Assembly: GCF_004145405.1 (NCBI RefSeq)
Contig: NZ_SELQ01000001.1
Coordinates: forward strand, 248,001-312,000
Reading direction: 5' to 3'
Source: Salipiger sp. IMCC34102
GTDB lineage: Bacteria; Pseudomonadota; Alphaproteobacteria; Rhodobacterales; Rhodobacteraceae
Length of the DNA: 64,000 nt
Position 1 is the first letter of the stretch. Each line of letters starts with the position of its first letter. Below, one piece after another: positions 44,139-53,153 of the stretch. The position numbers were made by a program, and so were the translations under genes. A model generated the notes under the pieces. That model saw only the letters and a list, made by a program, of their open reading frames with translations. It had not been told where the DNA came from and made no database searches.

Positions 44139-44927
44139 ATGTCCCTGCGCCAGACCCTTGCCCGCCAGCTTGACCGCGCGCGCGTCAAGAACACCATCCT
44201 CGCCGTCATCGTCCTCAACGCCATCCTCCTGGGGTTGGAGACCTCCGCCCCGGTCATGGAAGCCGCGGGCCCGCTGATCAAGGCGCTGGACACCGCCTGC
44301 CTTGCGATCTTCGTGATCGAACTCGCCGCGAAGCTCTACGTCCAGCGCAGCGCGTTCTGGCAGAACGGTTGGAACATCTTCGACTTCATCGTGGTGGGCG
44401 TGGCGCTGATCCCGTCCAGCCAGGGCCTGTCGGTCCTGCGGGCGTTGAGGGTCCTGCGGGCGCTGCGCGTGATCTCTGTCGCGCCGTCGCTGCGCCGCGT
44501 GGTCGAGGGGCTGGTCACGGCGCTGCCCGGCATGGCCTCGGTGTTCCTGCTTATGGGCATCGTCTTCTACATCGGCGCGGTGATGGCCACGACACTCTTC
44601 GGGGCGGCCTTTCCCGAATGGTTCGGCACGCTGGGCCGGTCGCTCTACTCGCTGTTCCAGATCATGACGCTTGAATCGTGGTCCATGGGCATCGTCCGCC
44701 CGGTGATGGAGGTCTATCCCTTCGCCTGGGTGTTCTTCGTGCCCTTCATCCTCGTCACCACCTTCGCGGTGGTGAACCTGCTGGTGGGCCTGATCGTGAA
44801 CTCGATGCAGGACGCCCACCACGAAGAGGCGGGTGCGGCCACCGATGCCTACCGCGACGACGTCATGGCCAAGCTGGACGCGATCGAGCGGCGGCTGGAT
44901 CAGGTGTCGGATCGCCCCGGGCGGTAA
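44139..44927 (+). CDS. Voltage-gated sodium channel, BacNav type
   Basis: Single-domain six-helix channel of 262 residues that would assemble as a tetramer in the inner membrane. The S4 sensor has arginines at every third position (LRALRVLRALRVISVAP). The selectivity filter is FQIMTLESWSMGIVRPVMEV, the TLESWSM of NavMs and NavSp1. The gate helix is FFVPFILVTTFAVVNLLVGL, and the C-terminus ends in a short coiled coil (MAKLDAIERRLDQV). GAGG precedes the ATG. It follows the SDR gene by 48 bases. Confidence 0.92.
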   Translation: MSLRQTLARQLDRARVKNTILAVIVLNAILLGLETSAPVMEAAGPLIKALDTACLAIFVIELAAKLYVQRSAFWQNGWNIFDFIVVGVALIPSSQGLSVLRALRVLRALRVISVAPSLRRVVEGLVTALPGMASVFLLMGIVFYIGAVMATTLFGAAFPEWFGTLGRSLYSLFQIMTLESWSMGIVRPVMEVYPFAWVFFVPFILVTTFAVVNLLVGLIVNSMQDAHHEEAGAATDAYRDDVMAKLDAIERRLDQVSDRPGR

Positions 44928-45054
44928 ATGACGCCGAACGCCGGGGCACTTCGCCAAGGCCTTGATCGTATTCAGTCAAACCGTTAGGGCGCCCCGATGC
45001 CGTGACCCGATCCGGGTCGCCGCCAGATTTCGGCCCATCGGAAATGAATGCCCC

Positions 45055-45705
45055 ATGATCATCGTTGACACGCCCGCGACCCGCGGGCCCCTGGTTTCTG
45101 CCGCCTGTTTCGCCCTTGCCGCCCTCGCGATGGTGATGCTCGACTGGGCGATGCTGCCCACGAACCGCTCCCTGACCCGCGAAGGCGGTGCGATCGAGGT
45201 CATGTCGATGCTGGGCTACGTCTACGCGGCGGTGGTCTACCTGCGTCTCGCGCAGCCGGTCTTCTGGCCCGTGCCCGCCCTCCTCCTCTTCATGGCGGGT
45301 CGCGAGGCCGACGCCGACAAGCGGTTCACCAGCGAGGGGATCCTCAGCACCAAGATCCTTCTGCGCGACACGCCGCTTTGGGAGAAACTGCTGGCGGTGG
45401 GCGTCTGGGTCCTGATCGTCGCAAGCCTCATCCTGCTGATCCGGCACCGTGGCCCGGCGCTGCTGCGCGCCTTGCGTCACGGCGCGCCCTGGGCGCTGGC
45501 ATTCGCGGCCGGCCTGTTCCTCGCCGCCTTCAGCAAGGCCATCGACGGGCTGGGCCGAAAGCTGCTGACCTTCGGGATCGAGGTGGCCCAGGGGGTGGAG
45601 CACAACGCGGGCCTGCTGGAGGAATTGCTGGAACTGCTGATCCCGCTTCTGTTCCTGATCGCGATCGGCCTGAAGGCTGACGAGCGCGAGGTCGGCCCGG
45701 ACTGA
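45055..45705 (+). CDS. Four-span membrane protein of unknown function
   Basis: Not recognised. It has 216 residues with hydrophobic segments near residues 13-33, 46-65, 110-130 and 145-165, and a final stretch (LLEELLELLIPLLFLIAIGL) that could be a fifth. READADKRFTSEGILSTKIL forms the loop between spans. Similar proteins occur in roseobacters without assigned role. The ATG at 45055 follows GGAAATGA. It converges with dxs only six bases away. Confidence 0.75.
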   Translation: MIIVDTPATRGPLVSAACFALAALAMVMLDWAMLPTNRSLTREGGAIEVMSMLGYVYAAVVYLRLAQPVFWPVPALLLFMAGREADADKRFTSEGILSTKILLRDTPLWEKLLAVGVWVLIVASLILLIRHRGPALLRALRHGAPWALAFAAGLFLAAFSKAIDGLGRKLLTFGIEVAQGVEHNAGLLEELLELLIPLLFLIAIGLKADEREVGPD

Positions 45706-45711
45706 GATCCC

Positions 45712-47625
45712 TCAGGCCCGCTTCTCCAACCGCGCGACACCCAGCACGTCCAGAACCTTCGCCTCGATGTCATCGGCGCTCAGCTTCGCCGTGGCATACA
45801 TGTCCGCGGGACTGGCCTGGTCAATGAACGTGTCCGGCAACACCATCGAGCGGAACTTCAGGCCTTCGTCGAAGACCCCTTCGTCGGACAGCAACTGCGC
45901 CACGTGACTGCCGAAACCGCCCACGGCGCCTTCCTCGATGGTGATCAGCGCCTCGTGGTCGGCGGCGAGTTTCAGGATCATCTCGCGGTCGAGCGGCTTG
46001 GCGAAGCGCGCGTCGGCGACAGTGGGCGTGATGCCACGGGCGGCGAGCGCCTCGCAGGCACGCTCGACCTCGGACAGGCGGGTGCCGAAGGACAGGATCG
46101 CGACGCGCTTGCCTTCGCGGATCATCCGCCCGCGGCCGATCTCCAGCGGTTGCGCGTCGGTTGGGATTTCCACCCCGACGCCTTCGCCGCGCGGGAAGCG
46201 GAAGGCGATGGGACCGTCGTCGTGGGCCGCGGCGGTGACGACCATACGCACCAGTTCCGCCTCGTCCGCGGCGGCCATGACGACGAAACCGGGCAGGTTC
46301 GCCAGGAAGGCCACGTCGAAGCTGCCGGCGTGCGTGGCACCATCGGCGCCCACCAACCCGGCCCGGTCGATGGCGAAGCGCACCGGCAGACGCTGGATCG
46401 CCACGTCATGCACCACCTGGTCGTAGCCACGCTGCAGGAAGGTCGAATAGAGCGCCGCGAAGGGTCTCATCCCGCCGGCCGCCATGCCTGCGCAAAAGGT
46501 CACGGCGTGCTGCTCGGCGATGCCCACATCGAAACAGCGGGAGGCGTAGCGCTCCATGAACTTGTCCAGCCCGGTGCCGTCCGGCATCGCCGCCGTCACC
46601 GCGACGATGCGATCGTCCTTCGCCGCAAGGTCCATCAGCGTCCTGGAAAAGACCGAGGTATAGGAGGGCGCGTTGCTCTTGGACTTCTGCACCTCGCCGG
46701 TGCGCACGTCGAACTTGCCGCGCGCGTGACCACGGTCGGCAGAGGCTTCGGCGGGCGCGAACCCCTTGCCCTTGCGGGTGATCGCGTGGATCAGGATCGG
46801 CCCGGTCGCGCGCTCCTTCACGGTGCGCAGGACGGCAGTGAGCTGGTCCATGTCGTGGCCGTCGATGGGGCCGACGTAGGAAAAGCCCAACTGCTCGAAC
46901 AGCGTCCCGCCCACGGTCATGTGCTTGAGCATGTCCTTGGCGCGCTTGGCCCCCTCGCGGAACGGCGGGGGCAGGAAGGATACCGCCCCCTTGGCGGCCG
47001 CCTTGAACTCCTGGAACGGGGCACCGGCGTAAAGCTGGCTCAGGTAGGACGACAGCGCGCCCACGGGCGGTGCGATCGACATCTCGTTGTCGTTGAGGAT
47101 CACGATCAACCGCTTGCCCAGGTGGCCCGCGTTGTTCATCGCCTCGAAGGCCATGCCCGCCGACATCGCCCCGTCGCCGATGACCGCGATGGCATCGCCG
47201 CCGCCCGCGCCCAGATCCCGCGCCGTGGCAAAGCCCAGGGCCGCACTGATCGAGGTGCTGGAATGCGCCGCGCCGAATGGGTCGTAGGGCGATTCTGAGC
47301 GCTTGGTGAAGCCCGAGAGCCCCCCTTTCTGCCGCAGCGTCTGCATCCGGTCGCGCCGTCCGGTAAGGATCTTGTGCGGATAGCACTGGTGGCTGACGTC
47401 CCAGATGATCTTGTCGCGCGGCGTATCGAAGATCGCGTGCAGCGCCACGGTCAGCTCGACCACGCCCAGGCCCGCACCCAGGTGCCCGCCGGTGGTGGAC
47501 ACGGCGCTGATCGTCTCGGCCCGCAGCTCGTCGGCCAGTTGGCGCAACTGGCGGTCCGACAGGGTCTTCATGTCCGATGGCGACTGGATCGTGTCCAGCA
47601 GGGGCGTGGCGGGTCGGTCGGTCAT
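45712..47625 (-). CDS. dxs: 1-Deoxy-D-xylulose-5-phosphate synthase
   Basis: Thiamine diphosphate enzyme that opens the MEP isoprenoid pathway by condensing pyruvate and glyceraldehyde 3-phosphate. It has 637 residues. [20 protein letters not shown], the ThDP site [20 protein letters not shown] and [15 protein letters not shown] are diagnostic. It lies seven bases after ispA on the same strand, so isoprenoid precursor and chain-elongation genes are cotranscribed. Confidence 0.97.
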   Translation of the reverse strand: MTDRPATPLLDTIQSPSDMKTLSDRQLRQLADELRAETISAVSTTGGHLGAGLGVVELTVALHAIFDTPRDKIIWDVSHQCYPHKILTGRRDRMQTLRQKGGLSGFTKRSESPYDPFGAAHSSTSISAALGFATARDLGAGGGDAIAVIGDGAMSAGMAFEAMNNAGHLGKRLIVILNDNEMSIAPPVGALSSYLSQLYAGAPFQEFKAAAKGAVSFLPPPFREGAKRAKDMLKHMTVGGTLFEQLGFSYVGPIDGHDMDQLTAVLRTVKERATGPILIHAITRKGKGFAPAEASADRGHARGKFDVRTGEVQKSKSNAPSYTSVFSRTLMDLAAKDDRIVAVTAAMPDGTGLDKFMERYASRCFDVGIAEQHAVTFCAGMAAGGMRPFAALYSTFLQRGYDQVVHDVAIQRLPVRFAIDRAGLVGADGATHAGSFDVAFLANLPGFVVMAAADEAELVRMVVTAAAHDDGPIAFRFPRGEGVGVEIPTDAQPLEIGRGRMIREGKRVAILSFGTRLSEVERACEALAARGITPTVADARFAKPLDREMILKLAADHEALITIEEGAVGGFGSHVAQLLSDEGVFDEGLKFRSMVLPDTFIDQASPADMYATAKLSADDIEAKVLDVLGVARLEKRA

Positions 47626-47632
47626 GGGGTCC

Positions 47633-48499
47633 TCACTTGTCGCGCTCGATCACGAATCGCGCGGCGTCCTTGAGTGTATCAGCGGCTTCGCCGTAGGGGG
47701 TCAATGCGGCGCAGGCGGTCTCGACCAGTTCCCGCGCACGCGCGCGCGCGCCATCGAGGCCCAGCAGCGACACGAAGGTGGCCTTGCCCGCATCCGCGTC
47801 CTTGCCCACTGCCTTGCCCACGGTGGCGGCATCGCCGGACACGTCCAGCACGTCGTCCGCGATCTGGAACGCGAGGCCCAGCGCATCGCCGAAGACCTCG
47901 AGCGGCCCGATGTCGGCGCACGCGATCCGCGGTCCGGCACAGGCCGCCCAGGTGATGAGCGCACCGGTCTTGCCTGCCTGCAGCGTCGTGATCCCATCCA
48001 GATCGAGCGGCGGCCCGGTCTCCGCCGCGATGTCGAGCGCCTGCCCCAGCACCATGCCCCGCGCGCCCGCCGCCTGCGCCAGGGTATGCACCAGCTCCGC
48101 CCGGGCCGCGTCGGGGACATGGCTCGCCGGATCGCTGGCCAGCTCGAAGGCCAGGCTTTGCAGCGCGTCGCCTGCAAGGATCGCCGTCGCCTCGTCCCAC
48201 TTGCGATGCACCGTGGGTTGCCCGCGCCGCAGGTCGTCGTCGTCCATCGACGGCAGGTCGTCGTGGATCAGGCTGTAGGCATGCAGCGCCTCGATCGCAG
48301 CCGCGGCACAGCCGGCACGATCGCCCACGCCGTGCAGCCGCGCCCCTTCGCGCACCAGGAAGGCCCGCAGCCCCTTGCCGCCATGCACCGCGTAGATCAT
48401 CGCGTCGTGCAGCGGCTGCCGCGGACCGGAGGCGATGCGCGTCTCGATCAGCCGCACCGCGGCCGAGGCATCCAGCGTCAACCGGTCGGGAAAGCTCAC
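47633..48499 (-). CDS. ispA: Polyprenyl (geranyl/farnesyl) diphosphate synthase
   Basis: Joins isopentenyl units into farnesyl diphosphate. It has 288 residues. The first Asp-rich motif is [17 protein letters not shown] with its extra spacing typical of bacterial FPP synthases, and the second is [14 protein letters not shown]. The start is a GTG that overlaps the xseB stop (GTGA). Confidence 0.95.
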   Translation of the reverse strand: MSFPDRLTLDASAAVRLIETRIASGPRQPLHDAMIYAVHGGKGLRAFLVREGARLHGVGDRAGCAAAAIEALHAYSLIHDDLPSMDDDDLRRGQPTVHRKWDEATAILAGDALQSLAFELASDPASHVPDAARAELVHTLAQAAGARGMVLGQALDIAAETGPPLDLDGITTLQAGKTGALITWAACAGPRIACADIGPLEVFGDALGLAFQIADDVLDVSGDAATVGKAVGKDADAGKATFVSLLGLDGARARARELVETACAALTPYGEAADTLKDAARFVIERDK

Positions 48500-48735
48500 G
48501 GATCGAGCGGTGCGGTGCCCGCGGCCTCGCCGTCCGGACCCACGGTGATCTTGGCGACCTTGGCCTCGGCCTCCGACAGCTTGGCCTCGCAGCGCTTCTT
48601 CAGCGCCGCGCCGCGCTCGTAGAGCGAGATGCTCTCCTCCAAGGCCACGTCGCCGCGCTCCAGCTTGCCCACGACGACCTCCAGCTCGCGGATCGCGTCC
48701 TCGAAGGTCATCTTCTCGACCGGTGTGTCAGCCAT
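48496..48735 (-). CDS. xseB: Exodeoxyribonuclease VII small subunit
   Basis: Small helical subunit of 79 residues of the nuclease that degrades single-stranded DNA. MTFEDAIRELEVVVGKLERG and SLYERGAALKKRCEAKL are its signatures. It overlaps the HDAC-like gene upstream by eight bases and ispA downstream by four. This xseB-ispA-dxs order is common in proteobacteria. Confidence 0.94.
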   Translation of the reverse strand: MADTPVEKMTFEDAIRELEVVVGKLERGDVALEESISLYERGAALKKRCEAKLSEAEAKVAKITVGPDGEAAGTAPLDP

Positions 48736-49657
48736 TGGCGTGCTCCATCAAAACCGTCACATGCGCGGCCGCACTCCGGCCCAGCGCTTCGAGGTCATAC
48801 CCACCTTCCAGGCACGACACCACCCGGCCGTGGCACAGATCCGCCGCCAGATCGCAAAGCGCTTCGGTAATCCAGGCAAAATCCCCCTCCACCAGCGATA
48901 GTCCGGCCAGCGGATCGTCCGCATGGGCATCGAACCCGGCCGAAATCAGGATCAGCTCCGGCGCGAAGTCGGCCACGCGGGTCAGCACCTTGGCTTCGAC
49001 CTCCGCGCGGAAGGCGGCTCCTTTTGTCCCCTCCGGCAGCGGCACGTTCACCACGTTGTCCGCGACGCCGGTCTCCGAGGCCGCCCCGGTGCCGGGATAG
49101 AGCGGGCTCTGGTGGGTCGAGCAGAACAGGATCCGGGGATCGCTTTCGACGAGGTCCTGCGTCCCGTTGCCGTGATGGACGTCGAAATCCACGATGGCGA
49201 CGCGGGACAGCCCGTGATGCTCCAGCGCGTGCTTGGCGGCGATCGCCACGTTGCCCAGAAAGCAGAACCCCATCGCGGTCGCGGTTTCGGCATGGTGCCC
49301 CGGGGGCCGCATGGCGACGAAGGCATTGCGCGCCTCGCCCCCCAGCACCATGTCCACCGCGCGCACCGCCCCGCCGGCCCCGCGCCAGGCCGCGGCGAGC
49401 GAGCCCCGCGACATGTGCGTATCGGCGTCGAGCGACACCCACCCCTCCTCGGGCGCAGCTTTCTCCAGGGCGTCGAGGTAATCCACCGGATGACACCGCA
49501 GCACATCGTCGCGCGCGGCCATGGGCGCCGTGACGCGGGTCAGGTCCAACCCGTCCAGCGCGCGCCAGACCGCGTCCATCCGTGCCACCTGCTCCGGGTG
49601 CCCCGGCGGCGTCACGTGGTCGAGGCAGTCCTCGTGAGTGATCAAGACAGTCTTCAT
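48728..49657 (-). CDS. Histone deacetylase-family amidohydrolase
   Basis: Zinc amidohydrolase of 309 residues. PPGHHAETATAMGFCFLGNV, VAIVDFDVHHGNGTQDLV, and ISAGFDAHADDPLAGLSL hold the catalytic histidines and metal ligands of class II HDAC-like bacterial enzymes. Likely substrates are acetylpolyamines or acetylated small molecules, unproven. The start at 49657 begins MKTVLITHEDCLDH; an ATG 36 bases upstream is possible. No good ribosome site is seen. Confidence 0.9.
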   Translation of the reverse strand: MKTVLITHEDCLDHVTPPGHPEQVARMDAVWRALDGLDLTRVTAPMAARDDVLRCHPVDYLDALEKAAPEEGWVSLDADTHMSRGSLAAAWRGAGGAVRAVDMVLGGEARNAFVAMRPPGHHAETATAMGFCFLGNVAIAAKHALEHHGLSRVAIVDFDVHHGNGTQDLVESDPRILFCSTHQSPLYPGTGAASETGVADNVVNVPLPEGTKGAAFRAEVEAKVLTRVADFAPELILISAGFDAHADDPLAGLSLVEGDFAWITEALCDLAADLCHGRVVSCLEGGYDLEALGRSAAAHVTVLMEHANG

Positions 49658-49741
49658 ACCGTCGAACAAACCGCGCCCATCGCCAAAGCACAAGCCACCT
49701 GCACCTGAAAATCACGCGACCGGGCCCAGACGCGGCATCCC

Positions 49742-49786
49742 TCCATCTGGCAAGATAAACTCTCCCGCCGAAGGCGTCCCGCCCCC
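49742..49786 (-). repeat. Dispersed intergenic hairpin element, copy 2
   Basis: Read on the minus strand: GCGGGACGCCTTCGGCGGGA, then GAGTTTATCTTGCCAGATGG. It matches the right half of the 30.5 kb copy, including the TTTATCTxGCCAGATG end. It lies in the 213-base gap between the HDAC-like gene and petR. The rest of that gap holds a TATAAT-like box near 49836-49841 (minus) without a matching -35. Confidence 0.6.
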
Positions 49787-49870
49787 ACCACATGTACACC
49801 GCCGGGCCCGGGGGGCTCAGCTACCAGCCGCCGGTTATTATAGACGCGCGCGACAGCGCGCTCCGCTGTT

Positions 49871-50572
49871 TCAGTCGGGCGAGAGCATGTAGCCCGCGCC
49901 GCGCACGGTCTGAAGGTAGCGGGGCTGCTTGGGGTCGGGTTCGATCTTGCGCCGCAGCCGCGTGATCTGCACGTCGACGGCCCGTTCCTGTGTCTGCCCG
50001 CCGGAGCGCGACAGCTCCTCGACGAGTTCCTGCCGGGTGACGGGATCGTGCGGCCGGGCCGCGAAGATGCGCATCAACTGGCTTTCGGTCGCCGTCAGGC
50101 GCACCGGCGCGTCGCCGTCGCGCATCTCGGCCCTGTTCAGATCGTAGACCAGCGTGCCCAGTTTCAGCTCGGTCGCGGGCATTGGCTTGGCCTCTTCGCG
50201 CGGGGCACGGCGCAGGATCGCGTTGATCCTCAGCAGAAGCTCCTTGGGCTCGAACGGCTTGGCGAGGTAGTCGTCCGCCCCCGCCTCCAGCCCCGCGATA
50301 CGGTCGGCGGTCTCCCCTTTCGCGGTCAGCAAGAGGATCGGCGTCCCGATCCGGTGGCGCAGGTCGGTGCAGAAGGTCACGCCATCCTCGCCCGGCATCA
50401 TGACGTCCAGCACGATCAGGTCGAACTCCAGCCCTTCCAGCAGGCGACGTGCGTGAGCGGCATCGCGCGCGAGCGTCACCATGAAGCCCGAGCGATGCAG
50501 GAACTTGCGCAGGAGCGCACGGATCCGCTCGTCGTCGTCGACGACCAGCAGGTGGGCGGCATCAGCGTCCAT
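49871..50572 (-). CDS. petR: OmpR-family response regulator, PetR-like
   Basis: DNA-binding response regulator of 233 residues. The receiver has HLLVVDDDERIRALLRKFLH, the phosphorylated Asp in LIVLDVMMPGEDGVTF and Lys in YLAKPFEPKELLLR. The winged helix ends RAVDVQITRLRRKIEPDPKQ and YLQTVRGAGYMLSPD. It overlaps a MarR-type gene by 11 bases, the arrangement of petP-petR in Rhodobacter capsulatus, where the pair is linked to cytochrome bc1 genes. bc1 genes are not in this window. Naming rests on that gene pairing. Confidence 0.82.
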   Translation of the reverse strand: MDADAAHLLVVDDDERIRALLRKFLHRSGFMVTLARDAAHARRLLEGLEFDLIVLDVMMPGEDGVTFCTDLRHRIGTPILLLTAKGETADRIAGLEAGADDYLAKPFEPKELLLRINAILRRAPREEAKPMPATELKLGTLVYDLNRAEMRDGDAPVRLTATESQLMRIFAARPHDPVTRQELVEELSRSGGQTQERAVDVQITRLRRKIEPDPKQPRYLQTVRGAGYMLSPD

Positions 50573-51074
50573 CGGGATCCTCCGTCAGCGATTGGTACTG
50601 CGCCCGCATCTCGGGGTCCATCATCGCCTCCAGCACCGCGCGGAAACCCGCGACGGCCCCCGGCCCCGCCGCGCGGTAGGCATCGCGCATCCGCGCCCGC
50701 TGGGCGTCCGACAAGGCCCGTTCCAGTTCGGCGCCCGCCTCCGTCAACCTCAGGTGCCTTTCCCGACGGTCACGACTGCCCACGGTCGAGACCACCAGCC
50801 CGTCCGCGATCAGCGTCCGCAGGACACGGTTCAATGACTGCTTGGTCACACCAAGGGTAGAGAGCAGGTTGTTGACCGTCGTGCCGGGACTGCGGTGGAT
50901 GAAATGGATCGCCCGGTGATGCGCGCGGCCGTAGCCCTTTTCGCCCAGGATCCGGTCGGGATCCGCGGTGAATCCGCGGTAGGCGAAGAACATCGCCTCG
51001 ATTCCCTTTCGCAGCTGGTCGTCCGTCAGGAACAGCAGGCTGCGACCTTGCTGCGTGCCGCTGTCAGAGCTCAT
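50562..51074 (-). CDS. petP: MarR-family regulator, PetP-like
   Basis: Winged-helix transcription factor of 170 residues. FHRSPG-type dimer helix residues (HFIHRSPGTTVNNLLSTLGV) lead into the recognition helix TKQSLNRVLRTLIADGLV and the wing SRDRRERHLRLTEAGAEL. The ATG at 51074 starts MSSDSGTQQG; upstream in-frame codons overlap the regulatory region. It is cotranscribed with petR. An inverted repeat 35 bases upstream may be its own operator. Confidence 0.8.
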   Translation of the reverse strand: MSSDSGTQQGRSLLFLTDDQLRKGIEAMFFAYRGFTADPDRILGEKGYGRAHHRAIHFIHRSPGTTVNNLLSTLGVTKQSLNRVLRTLIADGLVVSTVGSRDRRERHLRLTEAGAELERALSDAQRARMRDAYRAAGPGAVAGFRAVLEAMMDPEMRAQYQSLTEDPDGR

Positions 51075-51108
51075 GCATCCCGTCCGTCGTTCGATCCCGC
51101 CCCGTTCT

Positions 51109-51127
51109 ACGTCAAACATCCTGACGT
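51109..51127. promoter_or_regulatory. Inverted repeat upstream of petP
   Basis: ACGTCA-AACATCC-TGACGT, with perfect 6-base arms around a 7-base spacer. Size and symmetry suit a MarR dimer, and it lies between the divergent petP and ilvE genes. Confidence 0.45.
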
Positions 51128-51181
51128 TGACAGGTCTTTGCCGACGCGACCCGGACTTTACGGCGCGATACGTCAGCCTTG

Positions 51182-51210
51182 TTGACATGCCTGCGCCCGA
51201 CTGTTAGCGA
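51182..51210 (+). promoter_or_regulatory. Candidate sigma-70 promoter of ilvE
   Basis: A perfect -35 TTGACA (51182-51187), a 17-base spacer and a weak -10 TAGCGA (51205-51210). The start of ilvE is 77 bases further on, after a small hairpin GTCCG-AAA-CGGAC. Confidence 0.4.
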
Positions 51211-51286
51211 TCCGCCACCACAAACGAAATATTATGTCCGAAACGGACGCATCTGCGACACAAAGACGTTAGGAGCGGAGGATACG

Positions 51287-52156
51287 ATGGAAACCGGTTA
51301 CGACGATCGCGACGGAAAGATCTGGCTGGACGGCCAGTTGGTCGAGTGGCGCGACGCCAAGGTGCACGTGCTGACCCATGCGCTGCACTACGCCTCCTCC
51401 GTCTTCGAGGGGGAGCGCTGCTACTCCGGCAAGATCTTCCTAGACCGCAAGCACACCGAGCGCCTGCATTTTTCGGCCAACTGCCTCGACTTCGAGATTC
51501 CATACGACGTCGATACGCTGATGGCGGCCAAGCAAGAGGTTCTCAAGGCCAACGGCCTGACCGACGCTTACGTGCGGGCCTTCGCCTGGCGCGGCGCGGG
51601 GCCGGACATGGGGGTCGCCTCCGCCCGCAACCCGGTGCGCACCGCCATCGCGGCCTGGCACTGGGGCAATTACTACGGCGACGCCAAGACCAAGGGCGCC
51701 AAGCTCGACATCGCGAAATGGAAGCGCCCCTCGCCCGAGACCATCCCGCACCAGGCCAAGGCCGCGGGGCTTTACATGATCGCCACCATGTCCAAGCACG
51801 CGGCAGAGGCGAAGGGATGTTCCGACGCACTGATGTTCGATTACCGCGGCTACGTGGCCGAATGCACCGGGGCGAACCTCTTTTTCGTCAAGGACGGCGA
51901 GGTCCACACCCCCCTGCCCGACTGCTTCCTGAACGGGCTGACGCGGCAGACGGTCGTGAAGATGCTCAAGGAAAAGGGCATCACCGTGCACGAACGCCAC
52001 ATCATGCCCGAGGAGCTGGAAGGCTTCGAGCAATGCTGGCTGACCGGTACCGCCGCCGAGGTCACACCCGTGGGACAGATCGGCGACTATCAGTTCGAGG
52101 TCGGCGCGCTGACGCTGGATATCGCGAAGTCCTACGAGGATCTGGTGCGCGCCTGA
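51287..52156 (+). CDS. ilvE: Branched-chain amino acid aminotransferase
   Basis: Class IV PLP aminotransferase of 289 residues that interconverts Leu, Ile and Val with their keto acids. HVLTHALHYASSVFEGERCY at the start, the PLP lysine in YMIATMSKHAAEAKGCSDAL (or nearby), YVAECTGANLFFVKDGEVHT and PDCFLNGLTRQTVVKML are family motifs. GGAGG lies six bases before the ATG at 51287. It is monocistronic. Confidence 0.94.
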   Translation: METGYDDRDGKIWLDGQLVEWRDAKVHVLTHALHYASSVFEGERCYSGKIFLDRKHTERLHFSANCLDFEIPYDVDTLMAAKQEVLKANGLTDAYVRAFAWRGAGPDMGVASARNPVRTAIAAWHWGNYYGDAKTKGAKLDIAKWKRPSPETIPHQAKAAGLYMIATMSKHAAEAKGCSDALMFDYRGYVAECTGANLFFVKDGEVHTPLPDCFLNGLTRQTVVKMLKEKGITVHERHIMPEELEGFEQCWLTGTAAEVTPVGQIGDYQFEVGALTLDIAKSYEDLVRA

Positions 52157-52241
52157 CCCTGCGGGCGGCGCGGGCCCGACCCGCGCCGCCTTGATCCCCC
52201 CTGCCGCAGCGCCATCTGTCCGGTCCAGAGAAGGATGCGCG

Positions 52242-53153
52242 ATGGCCCATGACGACGAAGACGCCGAGTTCCGCCGCGCGGTGGAACACAACGAAGCCAA
52301 GCGGCAAGCCGCCCAGGCCGACCGGCAGGAAAGGGAACTGAACCAGGAGGAAGAGGAGGAGGCCGTCCGCGACGCCTCCCACATGTCGGCCAAGCTCGTC
52401 TACCAGGTGGTCCGGCGTGAAGGCGACGACGAGTTGCTGCGCCCCTCGACAGCCCTCTTCTGGTCGGGGATCGCGGCGGGGGTCTGCATCAGCTTCTCGG
52501 TCATCGGACAGGGCATCTTCCACGCCTGGCTGCCGGAAGCGGAGTGGCGCCCACTGGTCGAAAGCTTCGGCTACACCTTCGGGTTCCTCATCGTCATCAT
52601 CGGACGGATGCAGCTCTTTACCGAGAACACGCTGACGACCGTGCTGCCGCTGCTTGCGCGGCCCAGCCGGCTCCTCCTCGTCTCGGTCGCGCGGTTGTGG
52701 GGGATCGTGGCCCTTGCCAACGTGATCGGCTGCTTCATCGCCGCCGTCTTCATCGCCTATATCCCGGCCTTCGAGCCGGAGGTGGTCGAAGGCATGATGA
52801 CCGTCTCCCACCACGCCCTGGGCCTTGCCCCGCTCACGGCCTTCTTCAAGGCGATCCCGGCGGGCCTTCTGATCGCGGCGCTCGTCTGGATGCTGGCCGC
52901 GGGCGAGCGGACGAGCTTTCTCGTGATCTTCGTGATGACCTGGCTGATCGCGGCAGGCGGGTTCACCCATATCATCGCGGGTTCGGCCGAAATGGCGCTG
53001 CTCATCGTGACCGGCGAGTTGGGGATCATCCGGGCCGTCTTCGGGTTCTGGGTGCCGGTGTTCCTGGGCAATGTCTTCGGCGGCACGGTCGTCTTCAGCA
53101 TGATCACCTGGGGCCAGGTCCGCGAAGAGGTGAAGGCCCGCCGCGCCGCCTAG
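52242..53153 (+). CDS. Formate/nitrite transporter-family channel
   Basis: Pentameric FNT-fold channel of 303 residues. A long acidic, helical N-terminal extension (about 60 residues, with LNQEEEEEAVRDASHMSAKL) precedes six hydrophobic spans. GRMQLFTENTLTTVLPLL and GNVFGGTVVFSMITWGQV are the conserved pore-lining segments. The charged extension is typical of the YfdC-like branch rather than FocA. AGAAGGA precedes the ATG at 52242. It converges with the EamA gene, overlapping by four bases. Confidence 0.88.
   Translation: MAHDDEDAEFRRAVEHNEAKRQAAQADRQERELNQEEEEEAVRDASHMSAKLVYQVVRREGDDELLRPSTALFWSGIAAGVCISFSVIGQGIFHAWLPEAEWRPLVESFGYTFGFLIVIIGRMQLFTENTLTTVLPLLARPSRLLLVSVARLWGIVALANVIGCFIAAVFIAYIPAFEPEVVEGMMTVSHHALGLAPLTAFFKAIPAGLLIAALVWMLAAGERTSFLVIFVMTWLIAAGGFTHIIAGSAEMALLIVTGELGIIRAVFGFWVPVFLGNVFGGTVVFSMITWGQVREEVKARRAA

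Noticed and set aside
41871-44957. 1028-codon minus-strand open frame
   Set aside because: Only the last 410 codons are real (lytic transglycosylase from ATG 43103). The rest lies antisense to the SDR and sodium channel genes and is low-complexity.
48795-49799. 334-codon minus frame overlapping the HDAC-like gene
   Set aside because: It is a shadow of the HDAC-like gene in another frame and begins inside the dispersed intergenic element.
49795-49865. tRNA-like GGTAGCTGAGC stretch upstream of the HDAC-like gene
   Set aside because: No anticodon arm, T-loop or acceptor pairing could be found; only the D-loop-like string is present.
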